A DNA stretch of 64,000 nt from Neorhizobium populisoli (GTDB lineage: Bacteria > Pseudomonadota > Alphaproteobacteria > Rhizobiales > Rhizobiaceae). The position numbers were made by a program, and so were the translations under genes. A model generated the notes under the pieces. It was not told the origin of the DNA. It saw only the letters and a program-made list of their open reading frames with translations, and made no database searches. Shown in pieces: positions 7,281 through 15,304 of the stretch (position 1 is the first letter of the stretch; each line of letters begins with the position of its first letter). The DNA lies in contig NZ_JAHYCB010000003.1 in NCBI RefSeq assembly GCF_019430945.1, positions 62,001 to 126,000 of the forward strand. Direction: 5' to 3'.

Positions 7281-8492
7281 GTGATCGAATTTGCTCTCCT
7301 GTTCGGCCTGGGTTTCCTGAGCGCCGCTCTGTTCGCGATGCTCGTCGCGCCGGCGATCCATCATCGCGTCGTTCGTTATACCGAAAACCGCATCAAAGCG
7401 ACGCTGCCGATCAGCCCGCAGGAAGTACGCGCCCAGCGCGACATGGCCCGCGCCGTCTATGCCGCCGAGAACGCCCGCACCAAACAGGAGCTGGTGCAGG
7501 AGAAGGACAAGGCCGTCTCCCTTCAGCTCAAGAACGACGCGCTCGCCGAAGAAGCGCGGCGGCTGCAGAGCGAAAACACCGATCTGCAGGCGCAGATCGA
7601 CACGATGGATACCGAGGCGGCTGAATCCCGCTCGCGTCTCAGGCAGGAAGACGGATACATCCAGCAGCTCAAGGCAGCGCTGGAACAGACGGAAGAGAAC
7701 ATCGCCTCCAAGGAAATGGAGATCGACGGCCTGCAGAAACGGCAGATGCTGATGATGTCGGAAGCGGACAATTTCCGCATCGACCTCTCCACCCACGGCA
7801 CCGAGGCCGAGAACCTGAAATTCCGCATTTCGGCCTTGCGCGATGAGCGTGACACGCTGCGTAACGACGTGCGGTTGCTGACCGCCCGCGCCAAGGATGC
7901 CGAGGTTCGCCTGCAGCAGGAAGAAAACCGCCTGCATCGTCTGGAAGACAAGCTGTCGCGTGAAATCGCCGACCGGGCGGACCGCGAGACCACCCTGGAG
8001 CGCCGTCTGCAGGAAATCGCCCGCTTGCGCGACAAGCTGAAAACTGCCAATGCCGAAGCGCGGGATGCAAGCCGGGTGCTGCGGGATACGACGCTTGCCC
8101 GGCCTGGCATGAAGAGTATCTCCCGCAAGAAGATCACGCCCGAGGATATCAACCTGCGCGAACTGCCAATTCAGCCGGAAGCGTCACCGCCGCCACGTCT
8201 TGCCGGTCTCCCGGATGCAGGGCCGCAGGTCACTATGCTTGCCGACGATGCGCATGCCCGCGCGGCTGCCCTGTCCGAGCAACTGCTTGCCGGCGAAAGC
8301 GGCAACGACGACGCCATCCGCCAGGAAATGGCGGCAATTGCGGCCAACATGGTGGCGATGACGGCGTCTCTCGAAGGCAAGTCCTCACCGATCCACAAAA
8401 TTCTCTCCGGCAAATCGGCAAGCGGCAAGCGCGAAAGCCTCGCTGCGAAATCCAAGAAAACGTTGGCTGAAGCGCAGGAAAGCGTCCGATAA
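7281..8492 (+). CDS. Membrane-anchored coiled-coil protein of unknown function
   Basis: A 403-residue protein starting with a GTG. One membrane helix at residues 2-25 (IEFALLFGLGFLSAALFAML) is followed by a long charged coiled coil, roughly residues 45-275, rich in Glu, Arg, Leu and Ala heptads (LQSENTDLQAQIDTMDTEA; LRDERDTLRNDVRLLTARA). The tail is Ala/Ser/Lys-rich and probably disordered. I do not recognise a named family; the plan resembles bacterial scaffold or division-associated proteins that project a rod into the cytoplasm. It is monocistronic and convergent with the methyltransferase gene. Confidence 0.75.
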   Translation: MIEFALLFGLGFLSAALFAMLVAPAIHHRVVRYTENRIKATLPISPQEVRAQRDMARAVYAAENARTKQELVQEKDKAVSLQLKNDALAEEARRLQSENTDLQAQIDTMDTEAAESRSRLRQEDGYIQQLKAALEQTEENIASKEMEIDGLQKRQMLMMSEADNFRIDLSTHGTEAENLKFRISALRDERDTLRNDVRLLTARAKDAEVRLQQEENRLHRLEDKLSREIADRADRETTLERRLQEIARLRDKLKTANAEARDASRVLRDTTLARPGMKSISRKKITPEDINLRELPIQPEASPPPRLAGLPDAGPQVTMLADDAHARAAALSEQLLAGESGNDDAIRQEMAAIAANMVAMTASLEGKSSPIHKILSGKSASGKRESLAAKSKKTLAEAQESVR

Positions 8493-8519
8493 ACTACAGC
8501 GCTTAAATCCGACGGGCGT

Positions 8520-9341
8520 CTAAAGACGTCCCTGCGCCATCGCTATCTCATAAAGCGCGATCCCCGTCGCAGTCGCCGCATTAAGGCTGTCGAGACCGGG
8601 CGCCTGCGCAATGCGTGCGGTCTGGATCCGGGCAAGGATATCCGCCGGCAATCCCTCGCCTTCCGTTCCGGTGATCAGGACCATGCGGTCGGACGCCGGC
8701 ACGTTGCGGATTTCCACCGCCCCTGCCGGAGACAGCCCCCAGATCGAAAAACCTGCTTCCGTCAGCCCCGAAAGGATCTCCGCAGTCGATCCGTTTCGCA
8801 CATAGGGAACGGAAAGCACCGATCCGACGGAGACGCGCAGTGCTTTGCGGTAGAGTGGATCGCAACAGGACTGGTCGAGCAGCACGGCATCGGCACCGAA
8901 GGCCGCAGCATTGCGAAAGATCGAGCCTATATTGTCGTGGTTGGAAATGCCGAAGGCAGCGACCACCAGCGCCTTAAGCGGCAGATCAGCAATAAGCTCG
9001 ACCGCCGTCCGCTCCCGACGGCGCTGGCCAACGGCCAATACGCCGCGATGCAAATGGAAGCCGGCGATCTCGTCGAGAACAGAACTGGAAGCGACATAGA
9101 CCGGGATATCTTCGGAGAATTCTGAAAGGATTTCGGAAAGCCCCGCCACCCGGTTCTCGAGCAGCAGCAGCTTTTCCGCCACGAAACCCCCGCCCCGCCG
9201 ATGTGCTGCGGCGAGCATGCGCAGCACCACGGTTCCTTCGGCGATGAACCGGCCTTCCCGGCCGGTCAGGTCGCGCTCGCGGATCGACCGGAACTCGGCG
9301 ATCCGCGGGTCGTCCGCGTCGTTGATGCGGACCGGTGCCAT
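8520..9341 (-). CDS. TrmH/SpoU-family RNA 2'-O-methyltransferase
   Basis: A 273-residue SPOUT methyltransferase using S-adenosylmethionine to methylate a ribose 2'-OH in tRNA or rRNA. The N-terminal RNA-binding part contains REGRFIAEGTVVLRML. The three SPOUT motifs are visible: motif 1 GISNHDNIGSIFRNAAAFGA, motif 2 VLITGTEGEGLP, motif 3 LDSLNAATATGIALYE, which together form the trefoil knot. Its ATG overlaps the TAA of the upstream membrane-protein gene (TAATG), so the two are probably translationally coupled. The RNA target cannot be set from sequence. Confidence 0.88.
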   Translation of the reverse strand: MAPVRINDADDPRIAEFRSIRERDLTGREGRFIAEGTVVLRMLAAAHRRGGGFVAEKLLLLENRVAGLSEILSEFSEDIPVYVASSSVLDEIAGFHLHRGVLAVGQRRRERTAVELIADLPLKALVVAAFGISNHDNIGSIFRNAAAFGADAVLLDQSCCDPLYRKALRVSVGSVLSVPYVRNGSTAEILSGLTEAGFSIWGLSPAGAVEIRNVPASDRMVLITGTEGEGLPADILARIQTARIAQAPGLDSLNAATATGIALYEIAMAQGRL

Positions 9342-9730
9342 TATTTCGGGATCGCGACCGTGACGTCGGCAACGATGCGGCCGGCGGCGATATCGAATAC
9401 CAGCACTTTTTGACCGCCGTTCAGCTGGCCGAAGAAGGTGATCTGGCCGCCCGAAGTGGAAACGAACTGCACGGTAAAGCCGGCCGGCAGCTGGGCCGTT
9501 ACCGCAAGCGGCTGGCCGGACGGGACGGCAAAGCCGCCATTCGTGGCAATCGTCGCGGCCGGTTCGGAAGGCCGCAGCGAGACCTTGTAGACAACCGCTG
9601 CGAGGACAGCCATAAAGCAGACGAACAAGATACCGCCCGAAACGAGCTGCAGAAGCACCATTTTCCGGCGGATTCTCTCCATTGCCGGATCAAGCGGCTC
9701 TTCCTTTTCCTCGACTTCGGGTTGGGGCAT
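9341..9730 (-). CDS. Small single-pass membrane protein of unknown function
   Basis: A 129-residue protein. An acidic cytoplasmic start (MPQPEVEEKEEPLDPAMERI) is followed by a single membrane helix near residues 24-48 (MVLLQLVSGGILFVCFMAVL) and an outer domain of about 80 residues rich in beta-type sequence (VTAQLPAGFTVQFVSTSGGQ). I recognise no named family. Start 9730 is chosen because the longer reading frame upstream runs antisense through the rluD-like gene. It overlaps the methyltransferase start by one base and is divergent from the pseudouridine synthase gene. Confidence 0.75.
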   Translation of the reverse strand: MPQPEVEEKEEPLDPAMERIRRKMVLLQLVSGGILFVCFMAVLAAVVYKVSLRPSEPAATIATNGGFAVPSGQPLAVTAQLPAGFTVQFVSTSGGQITFFGQLNGGQKVLVFDIAAGRIVADVTVAIPK

Positions 9731-9772
9731 GGGGGCGTCCTTGGTTTTTCGGATTGCTATCGGAATGATTGA

Positions 9773-10798
9773 ATGAACGAACCCTTTAACGAGAACGAGC
9801 GCGAGAGGAAAGTCCTGACCGCCGGCGAAGACGCCGAAGGCCGGATCGACGCGTGGATCACCTCGGTTTTCGACGGCGAATTTTCGCGCAGTCGCATCAA
9901 GGCGCTTATCGAACAGGGTGCCCTGACGCTGAACGGCAAGGTGATGATCGAGCCGAAGAAAAAGGTTAATGTCGGCGACAGGATCGAGCTCGACCTTCCC
10001 GAACCGGAAGACCCGCAGCCGAAGGGTGAAAACATCCCGCTCGAAGTGCTTTACGAAGACAGCGATCTCATCGTCGTCGCCAAGCCTGCGGGCCTCGTCG
10101 TGCATCCGGCCGCCGGCAACTGGCACGGCACACTGGTCAACGCTCTGATCTACCATTGCGGTGACAGCCTCTCCGGCATCGGCGGCGTCAAGCGACCGGG
10201 CATCGTCCATCGGCTCGACAAGGAAACGAGCGGTGTGATGGTCGTCGCCAAGAACGACATCGCTCACCGCCACCTCGCCGACCAGTTCGCCGACCATGGC
10301 CGCACCGGCCCGCTGGAACGCGCCTACCAGGCCGTCGTCTGGGGCCGCCCGAGCACGCTGCGCGGCACGATCGACGCACCGCTCGGCCGCTCCGGCGCCG
10401 ATCGCACCAAGCGCACCGTGAAGCGTGAGAACAGCGAAGATGCCCGCGAGGCCATCACCCATTACGAGGTGCTGGAGCGTTTCCACGAGGCGCCCGATGC
10501 CACGTCACTCGCCTCGCTGATCGAATGCCGCCTGGAAACCGGCCGCACGCACCAGATCCGCGTCCACATGGCTCATGTCGGCAATCCTCTGATCGGCGAT
10601 CCGGATTATTCGGCGGGCTTCAAGACCAAGGCCAACCGCCTGCCCGAAGAGGCAAAAAGGGTCGTCAACCGCTTCTCAAGGCAGGCGCTGCATGCCTTCC
10701 TCCTCGCCTTCGAACATCCCCGCACCGGTGAGGTGATGGAGTTCGAAGCCGAAATGCCGGAAGATCTGGAAAAGCTGATCGAGGCGCTGCGCGCTTAA
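9773..10798 (+). CDS. rluD: RluA/RluD-family pseudouridine synthase
   Basis: A 341-residue enzyme converting uridine to pseudouridine in RNA; RluD acts on helix 69 of 23S rRNA. An S4-like domain lies at about residues 22-75 (GRIDAWITSVFDGEFSRSRI, then EQGALTLNG). The catalytic Asp is D149 in IVHRLDKETSGVMVVAK. Further family blocks are LIVVAKPAGLVVHPA and ECRLETGRTHQIRVHMAHVG. The S4 domain and overall length favour RluD over RluA or RluC, but the rRNA site is inferred. Its 3' end overlaps the convergent transporter gene by four bases. Confidence 0.85.
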   Translation: MNEPFNENERERKVLTAGEDAEGRIDAWITSVFDGEFSRSRIKALIEQGALTLNGKVMIEPKKKVNVGDRIELDLPEPEDPQPKGENIPLEVLYEDSDLIVVAKPAGLVVHPAAGNWHGTLVNALIYHCGDSLSGIGGVKRPGIVHRLDKETSGVMVVAKNDIAHRHLADQFADHGRTGPLERAYQAVVWGRPSTLRGTIDAPLGRSGADRTKRTVKRENSEDAREAITHYEVLERFHEAPDATSLASLIECRLETGRTHQIRVHMAHVGNPLIGDPDYSAGFKTKANRLPEEAKRVVNRFSRQALHAFLLAFEHPRTGEVMEFEAEMPEDLEKLIEALRA

Positions 10799-11676
10799 CT
10801 TCGCGCAGCCCTCGCGACGGCATCGCGCCGCCTGAGATCCGCCAGCACGTGGAAGACCACAGCGGCCATGACGACCGTGCCGCCGATCACCGTTGCCCTG
10901 TCCAGCCGTTCGCCGAGGAGCAGCCAGACCCAGAGGGGTGCGAGCGGCGCATCGAGCGCGCCGATCAATGCCGTCTCCACGGGCGGCAAAAGCTTTGCCC
11001 CATGCAGCAGCAGGCCGATGCCGAGCGCAAAGCCCGCCACCCCGAAAGAGGTGACGATAGCGATATCATGCCCGGAGGCGGTGAAGGGCGAGGCAAAGGG
11101 CAGCGCAACCATCGCACTGAGAAACGCCGCCAGCCCGGCGGAAATCAGCACCGGCTGTTCCGGATAACGCCGCACCAACACGGTGGTCAGCGCGATGCAG
11201 AATGTCATCAGCAGCGCCATCAGATCACCGAACAGACCGCCGGCCTCGCCGATGCCAACCATGACCACTACGCCGGCCAGAGCAACGATGCTGGTGATGA
11301 CGGCGCCGCGATGCGGCCGCTCTCCCAGCATCAGCAACCCCAGCCCCGCCGCGACGAACGGACAGGTGGCGAAGATGATCGAGACATGCGCCACGCTCGT
11401 CGTCTGCAAGGCGATGATGAAGAAGGTCATACCGATCGCGGTCAGGACCGCCACAGCCAGTCCCGGCAGACCAAGATTGGCAAGCGCCGTCAGGCTGCGC
11501 CGGGACGAGGATGCAAACAGCACGAAAAACAGTGCCACACCGCCCGCCAGCCCGCGCCATACGACGATCGTTGCGCTGTCGAGTGAAACCATGCGCGCCA
11601 TCAGCCCGGCCGTGCTGAGAATGATCGTGGAGACAAGGACCAGCGCGAGGCCGGTGACATAGGGCGACAGCTTCAT
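10795..11676 (-). CDS. EamA/DMT-family transporter
   Basis: A 293-residue integral membrane protein with about ten hydrophobic segments and two EamA repeats, the normal drug/metabolite transporter size. Examples are LALVLVSTIILSTAGLMA, LAVAVLTAIGMTFFIIAL and VWLLLGERLDRATVIGG; LLLGERLDRA and LMLGERPHRG are the repeat-end motifs. It probably exports a small metabolite; the substrate is unknown. It is divergent from a WYL-domain regulator, with inverted repeats in the shared promoter, which suggests that regulator controls it. Confidence 0.8.
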   Translation of the reverse strand: MKLSPYVTGLALVLVSTIILSTAGLMARMVSLDSATIVVWRGLAGGVALFFVLFASSSRRSLTALANLGLPGLAVAVLTAIGMTFFIIALQTTSVAHVSIIFATCPFVAAGLGLLMLGERPHRGAVITSIVALAGVVVMVGIGEAGGLFGDLMALLMTFCIALTTVLVRRYPEQPVLISAGLAAFLSAMVALPFASPFTASGHDIAIVTSFGVAGFALGIGLLLHGAKLLPPVETALIGALDAPLAPLWVWLLLGERLDRATVIGGTVVMAAVVFHVLADLRRRDAVARAARS

Positions 11677-11690
11677 GGGATTCTCGCGGA

Positions 11691-11753
11691 ACAGGATGTT
11701 TAGAAACAGGACCTATCAGATTGCTGCTGACAACATCCTGTCAACAGTGTTGA
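11691..11753. promoter_or_regulatory. Inverted repeats in the divergent DMT transporter / WYL regulator promoter
   Basis: A perfect 10-base inverted repeat, ACAGGATGTT at 11691-11700 and AACATCCTGT at 11732-11741, is separated by 31 bases. Directly next to it is TCAACA-G-TGTTGA at 11741-11753. They lie between the two divergent starts (11676 minus and 11781 plus) and are candidate operators for the adjacent regulator. Confidence 0.5.
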
Positions 11754-11780
11754 GTTGGGGCGCAATTGGAGGCCTGCGAC

Positions 11781-12488
11781 ATGCCGAATTCCGGCCGAAT
11801 GTTCGAAATCGTCCAGCTTTTGCGCGCCGCCCACGCACCGCTGACGGCCGACCATATCGCCGCCCGGCTGGAGGTGACGAAGCGCACCGTCTACCGGGAT
11901 ATAGCCGCGCTTCAGTCCGCCCGCGTACCGATCGAAGGCGCAGCCGGCATCGGTTATGTGATGCGCAGCGGCTTTGACCTGCCACCACTGATGTTCACGC
12001 CAGAAGAGATCGAAGCCATCACCGTCGGCCTGTCGCTGATTGCCCGGACTGGAGACACAAGTTTGCGAGAGGCAGGCGGCACCGTCATGGCCAAGATCGG
12101 TGCGATCCGCCCCGCCCATGAGCCGCCGATCGACGAAACCCACCTCCTCGTCTCGCCGTGGCACGCGATCCCGGACGCGACCGTCGACCTTCGCGTGCTC
12201 CGCCGCGCCATCCGCGAGGAGCGCAAGCTGAAACTCTCCTATCGCAACGGAGAAGGCATCAGCACTACGCGCATCGTCCGGCCGATCGCGGTTATCTATT
12301 ATATCGAAGGCGTCCTGCTGGCGACCTTCTGCGAATTGCGCCAGGACTTTCGCCATTTCCGTCATGACCGTATAGAAGCCTGCGAACCGCTCGACAGCAC
12401 GTTCAAGGGCGAGAGCGCTCCGTTGCGCAAATCCTGGCGGGTATCCCGCGCCCTCTTCGACGACCCGCGCTTTGCGACTTCGCATTGA
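11781..12488 (+). CDS. YafY-type HTH/WYL transcriptional regulator
   Basis: A 235-residue regulator. The N-terminal HTH (MFEIVQLLRAAHAPLTADHI, then AARLEVTKRTVYRDIAALQ) is of the HTH_11 type. The C-terminal part carries a WYL-like domain (IREERKLKLSYRNGEGISTT and IVRPIAVIYYIEGVLLATFC), expected to bind a ligand or nucleic acid. The ATG at 11781 is chosen because GGAGG lies 8 bases before it; a TTG at 11766 would place that site inside the gene. The divergent DMT exporter is the probable target. Confidence 0.82.
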   Translation: MPNSGRMFEIVQLLRAAHAPLTADHIAARLEVTKRTVYRDIAALQSARVPIEGAAGIGYVMRSGFDLPPLMFTPEEIEAITVGLSLIARTGDTSLREAGGTVMAKIGAIRPAHEPPIDETHLLVSPWHAIPDATVDLRVLRRAIREERKLKLSYRNGEGISTTRIVRPIAVIYYIEGVLLATFCELRQDFRHFRHDRIEACEPLDSTFKGESAPLRKSWRVSRALFDDPRFATSH

Positions 12489-12569
12489 AGAAATCGATTC
12501 CGGCATGTCGGAACATCTAGTGAACGATCGTCCTATGGGCTATAGAGGATCGCAACCGACGAGGCCCGC

Positions 12570-13403
12570 ATGAGCCAGTTCACCTGCCAGACATTGCTCG
12601 ACACCGACCTGATCCAGGTGCGTGACGTCGTCTGCGACGGCGCCTGCCGGCATCGCAGCGGCGAGGAATGTTCGCATGCAACGAGCCTCGTCTTTCCCTA
12701 TCGCGGCGTGTTCATGCGTCATGTCGGCAGCGACGACACGGTGGCCGAAGCCAATCAGGTCGTCTTCTTCAACAGCGACCAGGGCTACCAGATCAGCCAC
12801 CCCGTCGAAGGCGGCGATTCCTGCCTCAGCATCGATGTGCCCGATGCCATGCTGGAAGAGCTCGTTCCAAATGAACACCGCAACCCGAAAGGCTCGCGCT
12901 TCGTCTTCAACAAACAGCGGCTTTTGATCGACGCCCGCGCTCAGGCACTTGTCGCGCTCATCCGCCATGGCCTGATGCGTGGAGCGGCAGAACCCCTGGA
13001 AGCCGAGACGCTGGCGATGATGCTGGTCCGCCGTTCCGTCGGCATAAGGACGGCGCGCGCCGCGACCGCCAGCGCCGGTCGTCAGAAGCTTGTCGATCGC
13101 GCCAAGCTCGCGCTGTCTTCCGATCTCGCCCGCCGCTGGACGCTTGCGGAGATCGCCAAGGAGGCCGGCGTTTCGCCGGTCTATCTCACCCAGGTCTTCC
13201 AGCAGGTCGAAGGCACGCCGCTTTATCGTTACCAGCTGCGCCTGCGCCTCGCCCGCGCGCTCGATTTGCTCGGCAGCTATGACGACCTCACCCAGCTTGG
13301 CCTCGAACTCGGCTTTTCCAGCCACAGCCATTTCTCCTCCGCCTTCCGGCAGGCCTATGGCCGCACGCCGGCGGAATTTCAGCGTTTTGCGGGTTTGAGA
13401 TAG
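12570..13403 (+). CDS. AraC-family transcriptional regulator
   Basis: A 277-residue regulator. The N-terminal half (residues 1-165) is a cupin-like sensing domain with several Cys and His early on (VCDGACRHRSGEECSHATSL). The C-terminal AraC DNA-binding domain has two HTH units, WTLAEIAKEAGVSPVYLTQV and LTQLGLELGFSSHSHFSSAF, followed by FRQAYGRTPAEFQRF. The clustered Cys/His residues (C18? region to C30s) may sense metal or redox state, but that is a guess. No obvious target lies beside it. Confidence 0.85.
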   Translation: MSQFTCQTLLDTDLIQVRDVVCDGACRHRSGEECSHATSLVFPYRGVFMRHVGSDDTVAEANQVVFFNSDQGYQISHPVEGGDSCLSIDVPDAMLEELVPNEHRNPKGSRFVFNKQRLLIDARAQALVALIRHGLMRGAAEPLEAETLAMMLVRRSVGIRTARAATASAGRQKLVDRAKLALSSDLARRWTLAEIAKEAGVSPVYLTQVFQQVEGTPLYRYQLRLRLARALDLLGSYDDLTQLGLELGFSSHSHFSSAFRQAYGRTPAEFQRFAGLR

Positions 13404-13494
13404 CTCCCCTCGAAAGTCGCTAAAGATTCTGACAGCGGTGCAGGCCGCCTCCGTGGTTCTCTCTCCTCGTAACCTCAACACGGGAGATGACATC

Positions 13495-13653
13495 ATGAAA
13501 GAGAATACCTGCGCCGCCTGCGATTACGAACTCGACGAAAACCGCATCGAAGTAACGATCGGCGGCAAGACCGTCGAAGTCTGCTGCGAGGAATGCGCCG
13601 AGAAGCTGCGTGAGGCCGAATCGGCCACCCGCTCCCAGCCCATCGGCAATTGA
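13495..13653 (+). CDS. Small Cys-rich metal-binding protein
   Basis: A 52-residue protein preceded by GGGAGATG. It contains CAACDYELD near the start and VEVCCEECAEKLREAE near the end, so a CxxC and a CCxxC pair separated by a short beta hairpin (IEVTIGGKTVEV). This is the layout of YHS/TRASH-like or treble-clef metal-binding modules. It probably binds zinc, copper or another soft metal in the cytoplasm. It follows the AraC regulator on the same strand by about 90 bases. Confidence 0.7.
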   Translation: MKENTCAACDYELDENRIEVTIGGKTVEVCCEECAEKLREAESATRSQPIGN

Positions 13654-13758
13654 GCGCTCGGTAATCGAGTGACACCAGCAGGGCGGGCGCATCGCCGCCC
13701 GCCCTGCCCTCAGCCGCCGACATGTTGATCGGCAGGCATCATCCAAGGAGATATTCCA

Positions 13759-14070
13759 ATGAAGAATGAGAACCGGGCGGTCTTCGACCGTACTTCGGAA
13801 CGCTGCGACTTTGCCATCGAGCTGCCGCTTGCCCCGACCATCAAGGCTCGTGAAAACAAGGTCTTGGTGCCGGTCGTGCCACGCTCTATCTTCGGCCGCA
13901 TCGCCCTATTGTTGCTGAGAAAACTGCGCCAGCGCAGCAACCGCAATGCGCTGCTGGAGCTTAGCGACGATCAGTTGAAGGACATCGGCGTTTCGCGAAG
14001 CCAGGCTTACGCAGATCACAGCCAGCATCGCCTTAACGCCTCGCATGGTCTTGAACGGAAATGCCTCTGA
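13759..14070 (+). CDS. DUF1127 (YjiS-like) small protein
   Basis: A 103-residue protein whose C-terminal 45 residues match DUF1127: an Arg/Lys-rich helix (LLLRKLRQRSNRNALLEL) followed by LSDDQLKDIGVSRSQAYAD. The N-terminal half is unconserved. Small DUF1127 proteins are numerous in Rhizobiales; studied members bind RNA or affect phosphate and stress physiology. GGAGATAT precedes the ATG. Confidence 0.82.
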   Translation: MKNENRAVFDRTSERCDFAIELPLAPTIKARENKVLVPVVPRSIFGRIALLLLRKLRQRSNRNALLELSDDQLKDIGVSRSQAYADHSQHRLNASHGLERKCL

Positions 14071-14324
14071 CAAATTCGGGAACCAACCCACCGAGACGAG
14101 GTTAAGTTGAATCCGATCGAAAGTCAGAATTTCCGTGAAATCGGACAGTTTAGGCGGCCGCCAAACTTTTGCTCGATTTGTCTTACTTGCTGCAATGCAA
14201 AATGAAACACCCATGAACGAAGTTCAGACCGGCTGGGGATCGTTTTTTTCTTGATCCCGTTCCGCCCACTCATTTCGAATGGAAGCCCATTTCTTTCGAA
14301 GCAAGCACTGAGGAAGCGCAGGAT

Positions 14325-15110
14325 ATGAATTCAAATTTCCGCAAATTCATTTTTCAAGATCTGCAGACTGTCGAAGGTTATATCGACCCGCCCGATGCGC
14401 TGGTCTTTTTGTCCCTTCTGCAAGCGCAGCAGGAAAACGGATTGGCTGGAGGCGTGGCTGAGATCGGAGTGTTCTATGGACGCTCATACTTCCTGTTCAA
14501 GAAAGTCTGCAACGGCCAAGACAAGGTATTGGCGATCGATCTGTTCGATATGGACGACAAGCCGGACGATGCGCCGGACCAGTATGAGAGCTTCCTCGAG
14601 AACGGCCGGCGCCTCGGTCTGCCTGTCGATGAGGAACTGATCATCAAGGGCGACAGCACAAGGCTTTTGCCCAATGCGATCACCGACAAGATCGGCCGTA
14701 CCCGCTTTTTCAGCATTGATGGCGGCCACATGCTGCATCACGTCATCTCAGACGGCGCGCTGGCGACCGATACGCTGGCCGACCACGGCATCATCGCCTT
14801 CGACGACACGTTCAATCCCGCCTGGCCGGAAGTCACCGTCGGCGTCTCGGATTTCCTGCGCGAACGGAAGGATACGTTTGCCACTTTCTGCATGACGAAA
14901 TACAAGACCTATGTCTGCCGCCGGGAATTCCACGACTTCTATTACCGGGCGATCGCCGAGGCTCCGGACCTCATGGCTTTCGACCATGTGGAAACCGAAT
15001 TCCTTGGCTCGAAAGTGGCGCGATTGCACAATCCGATCAGCCGGCGCATGGTCTATGAGCTGATGGTGCGGTCGGGCATGCGGGCCTTTTCGGAACGCGT
15101 CTATCGTTGA
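14325..15110 (+). CDS. Class I SAM-dependent methyltransferase-like protein
   Basis: A 261-residue protein with a Rossmann-like motif I (GGVAEIGVFYGRSYFLFKKV), an acidic strand end (KVLAIDLFDMDD) and TRFFSIDGGHMLHHVISDGA, the pattern of the Methyltransf_24 / cephalosporin-hydroxylase-like group. These proteins often modify sugars or lipids in surface polysaccharide pathways. The ATG is preceded by GAGGAAGCGCAGG. It stands alone before rpoH, so no substrate can be assigned. A 254-base gap upstream contains only a hairpin with its T-run in the loop. Confidence 0.7.
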   Translation: MNSNFRKFIFQDLQTVEGYIDPPDALVFLSLLQAQQENGLAGGVAEIGVFYGRSYFLFKKVCNGQDKVLAIDLFDMDDKPDDAPDQYESFLENGRRLGLPVDEELIIKGDSTRLLPNAITDKIGRTRFFSIDGGHMLHHVISDGALATDTLADHGIIAFDDTFNPAWPEVTVGVSDFLRERKDTFATFCMTKYKTYVCRREFHDFYYRAIAEAPDLMAFDHVETEFLGSKVARLHNPISRRMVYELMVRSGMRAFSERVYR

Positions 15111-15304
15111 TTTCAAGGCAGGCCGAATATTACAGATACGTAATGGTATAACAAACCTGTGATCCCTTGAATCACTGTTCTGCCGTACTTATCTGTCACA
15201 TGGCTCGGTGCGGGATCGGAAATGATCCGCGCCAGCACGGTTCGCCTTAAGCCTGTAAAAGCTGATACCAGAGGGAGCCGACAACGTTCGGAAAGGGGTG
15301 CTTT

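Noticed and set aside
9731..10486. Long minus-strand frame continuing upstream of the small membrane-protein gene
   Set aside because: It runs antisense through the rluD-like gene, whose motifs are clear, and its sequence has no family features.
14236..14258. Hairpin GGGATC/GATCCC before the methyltransferase gene, considered as a terminator
   Set aside because: The T-run lies inside the loop rather than after the stem, so it does not fit an intrinsic terminator.
15165..15195. CTTGAA followed by a CTTATC-like block before rpoH, considered as a heat-shock promoter
   Set aside because: The spacing and the -10 part fit poorly, and one weak match in an AT-rich gap is not enough. A GAATC site at 15169-15173 is present but alone.
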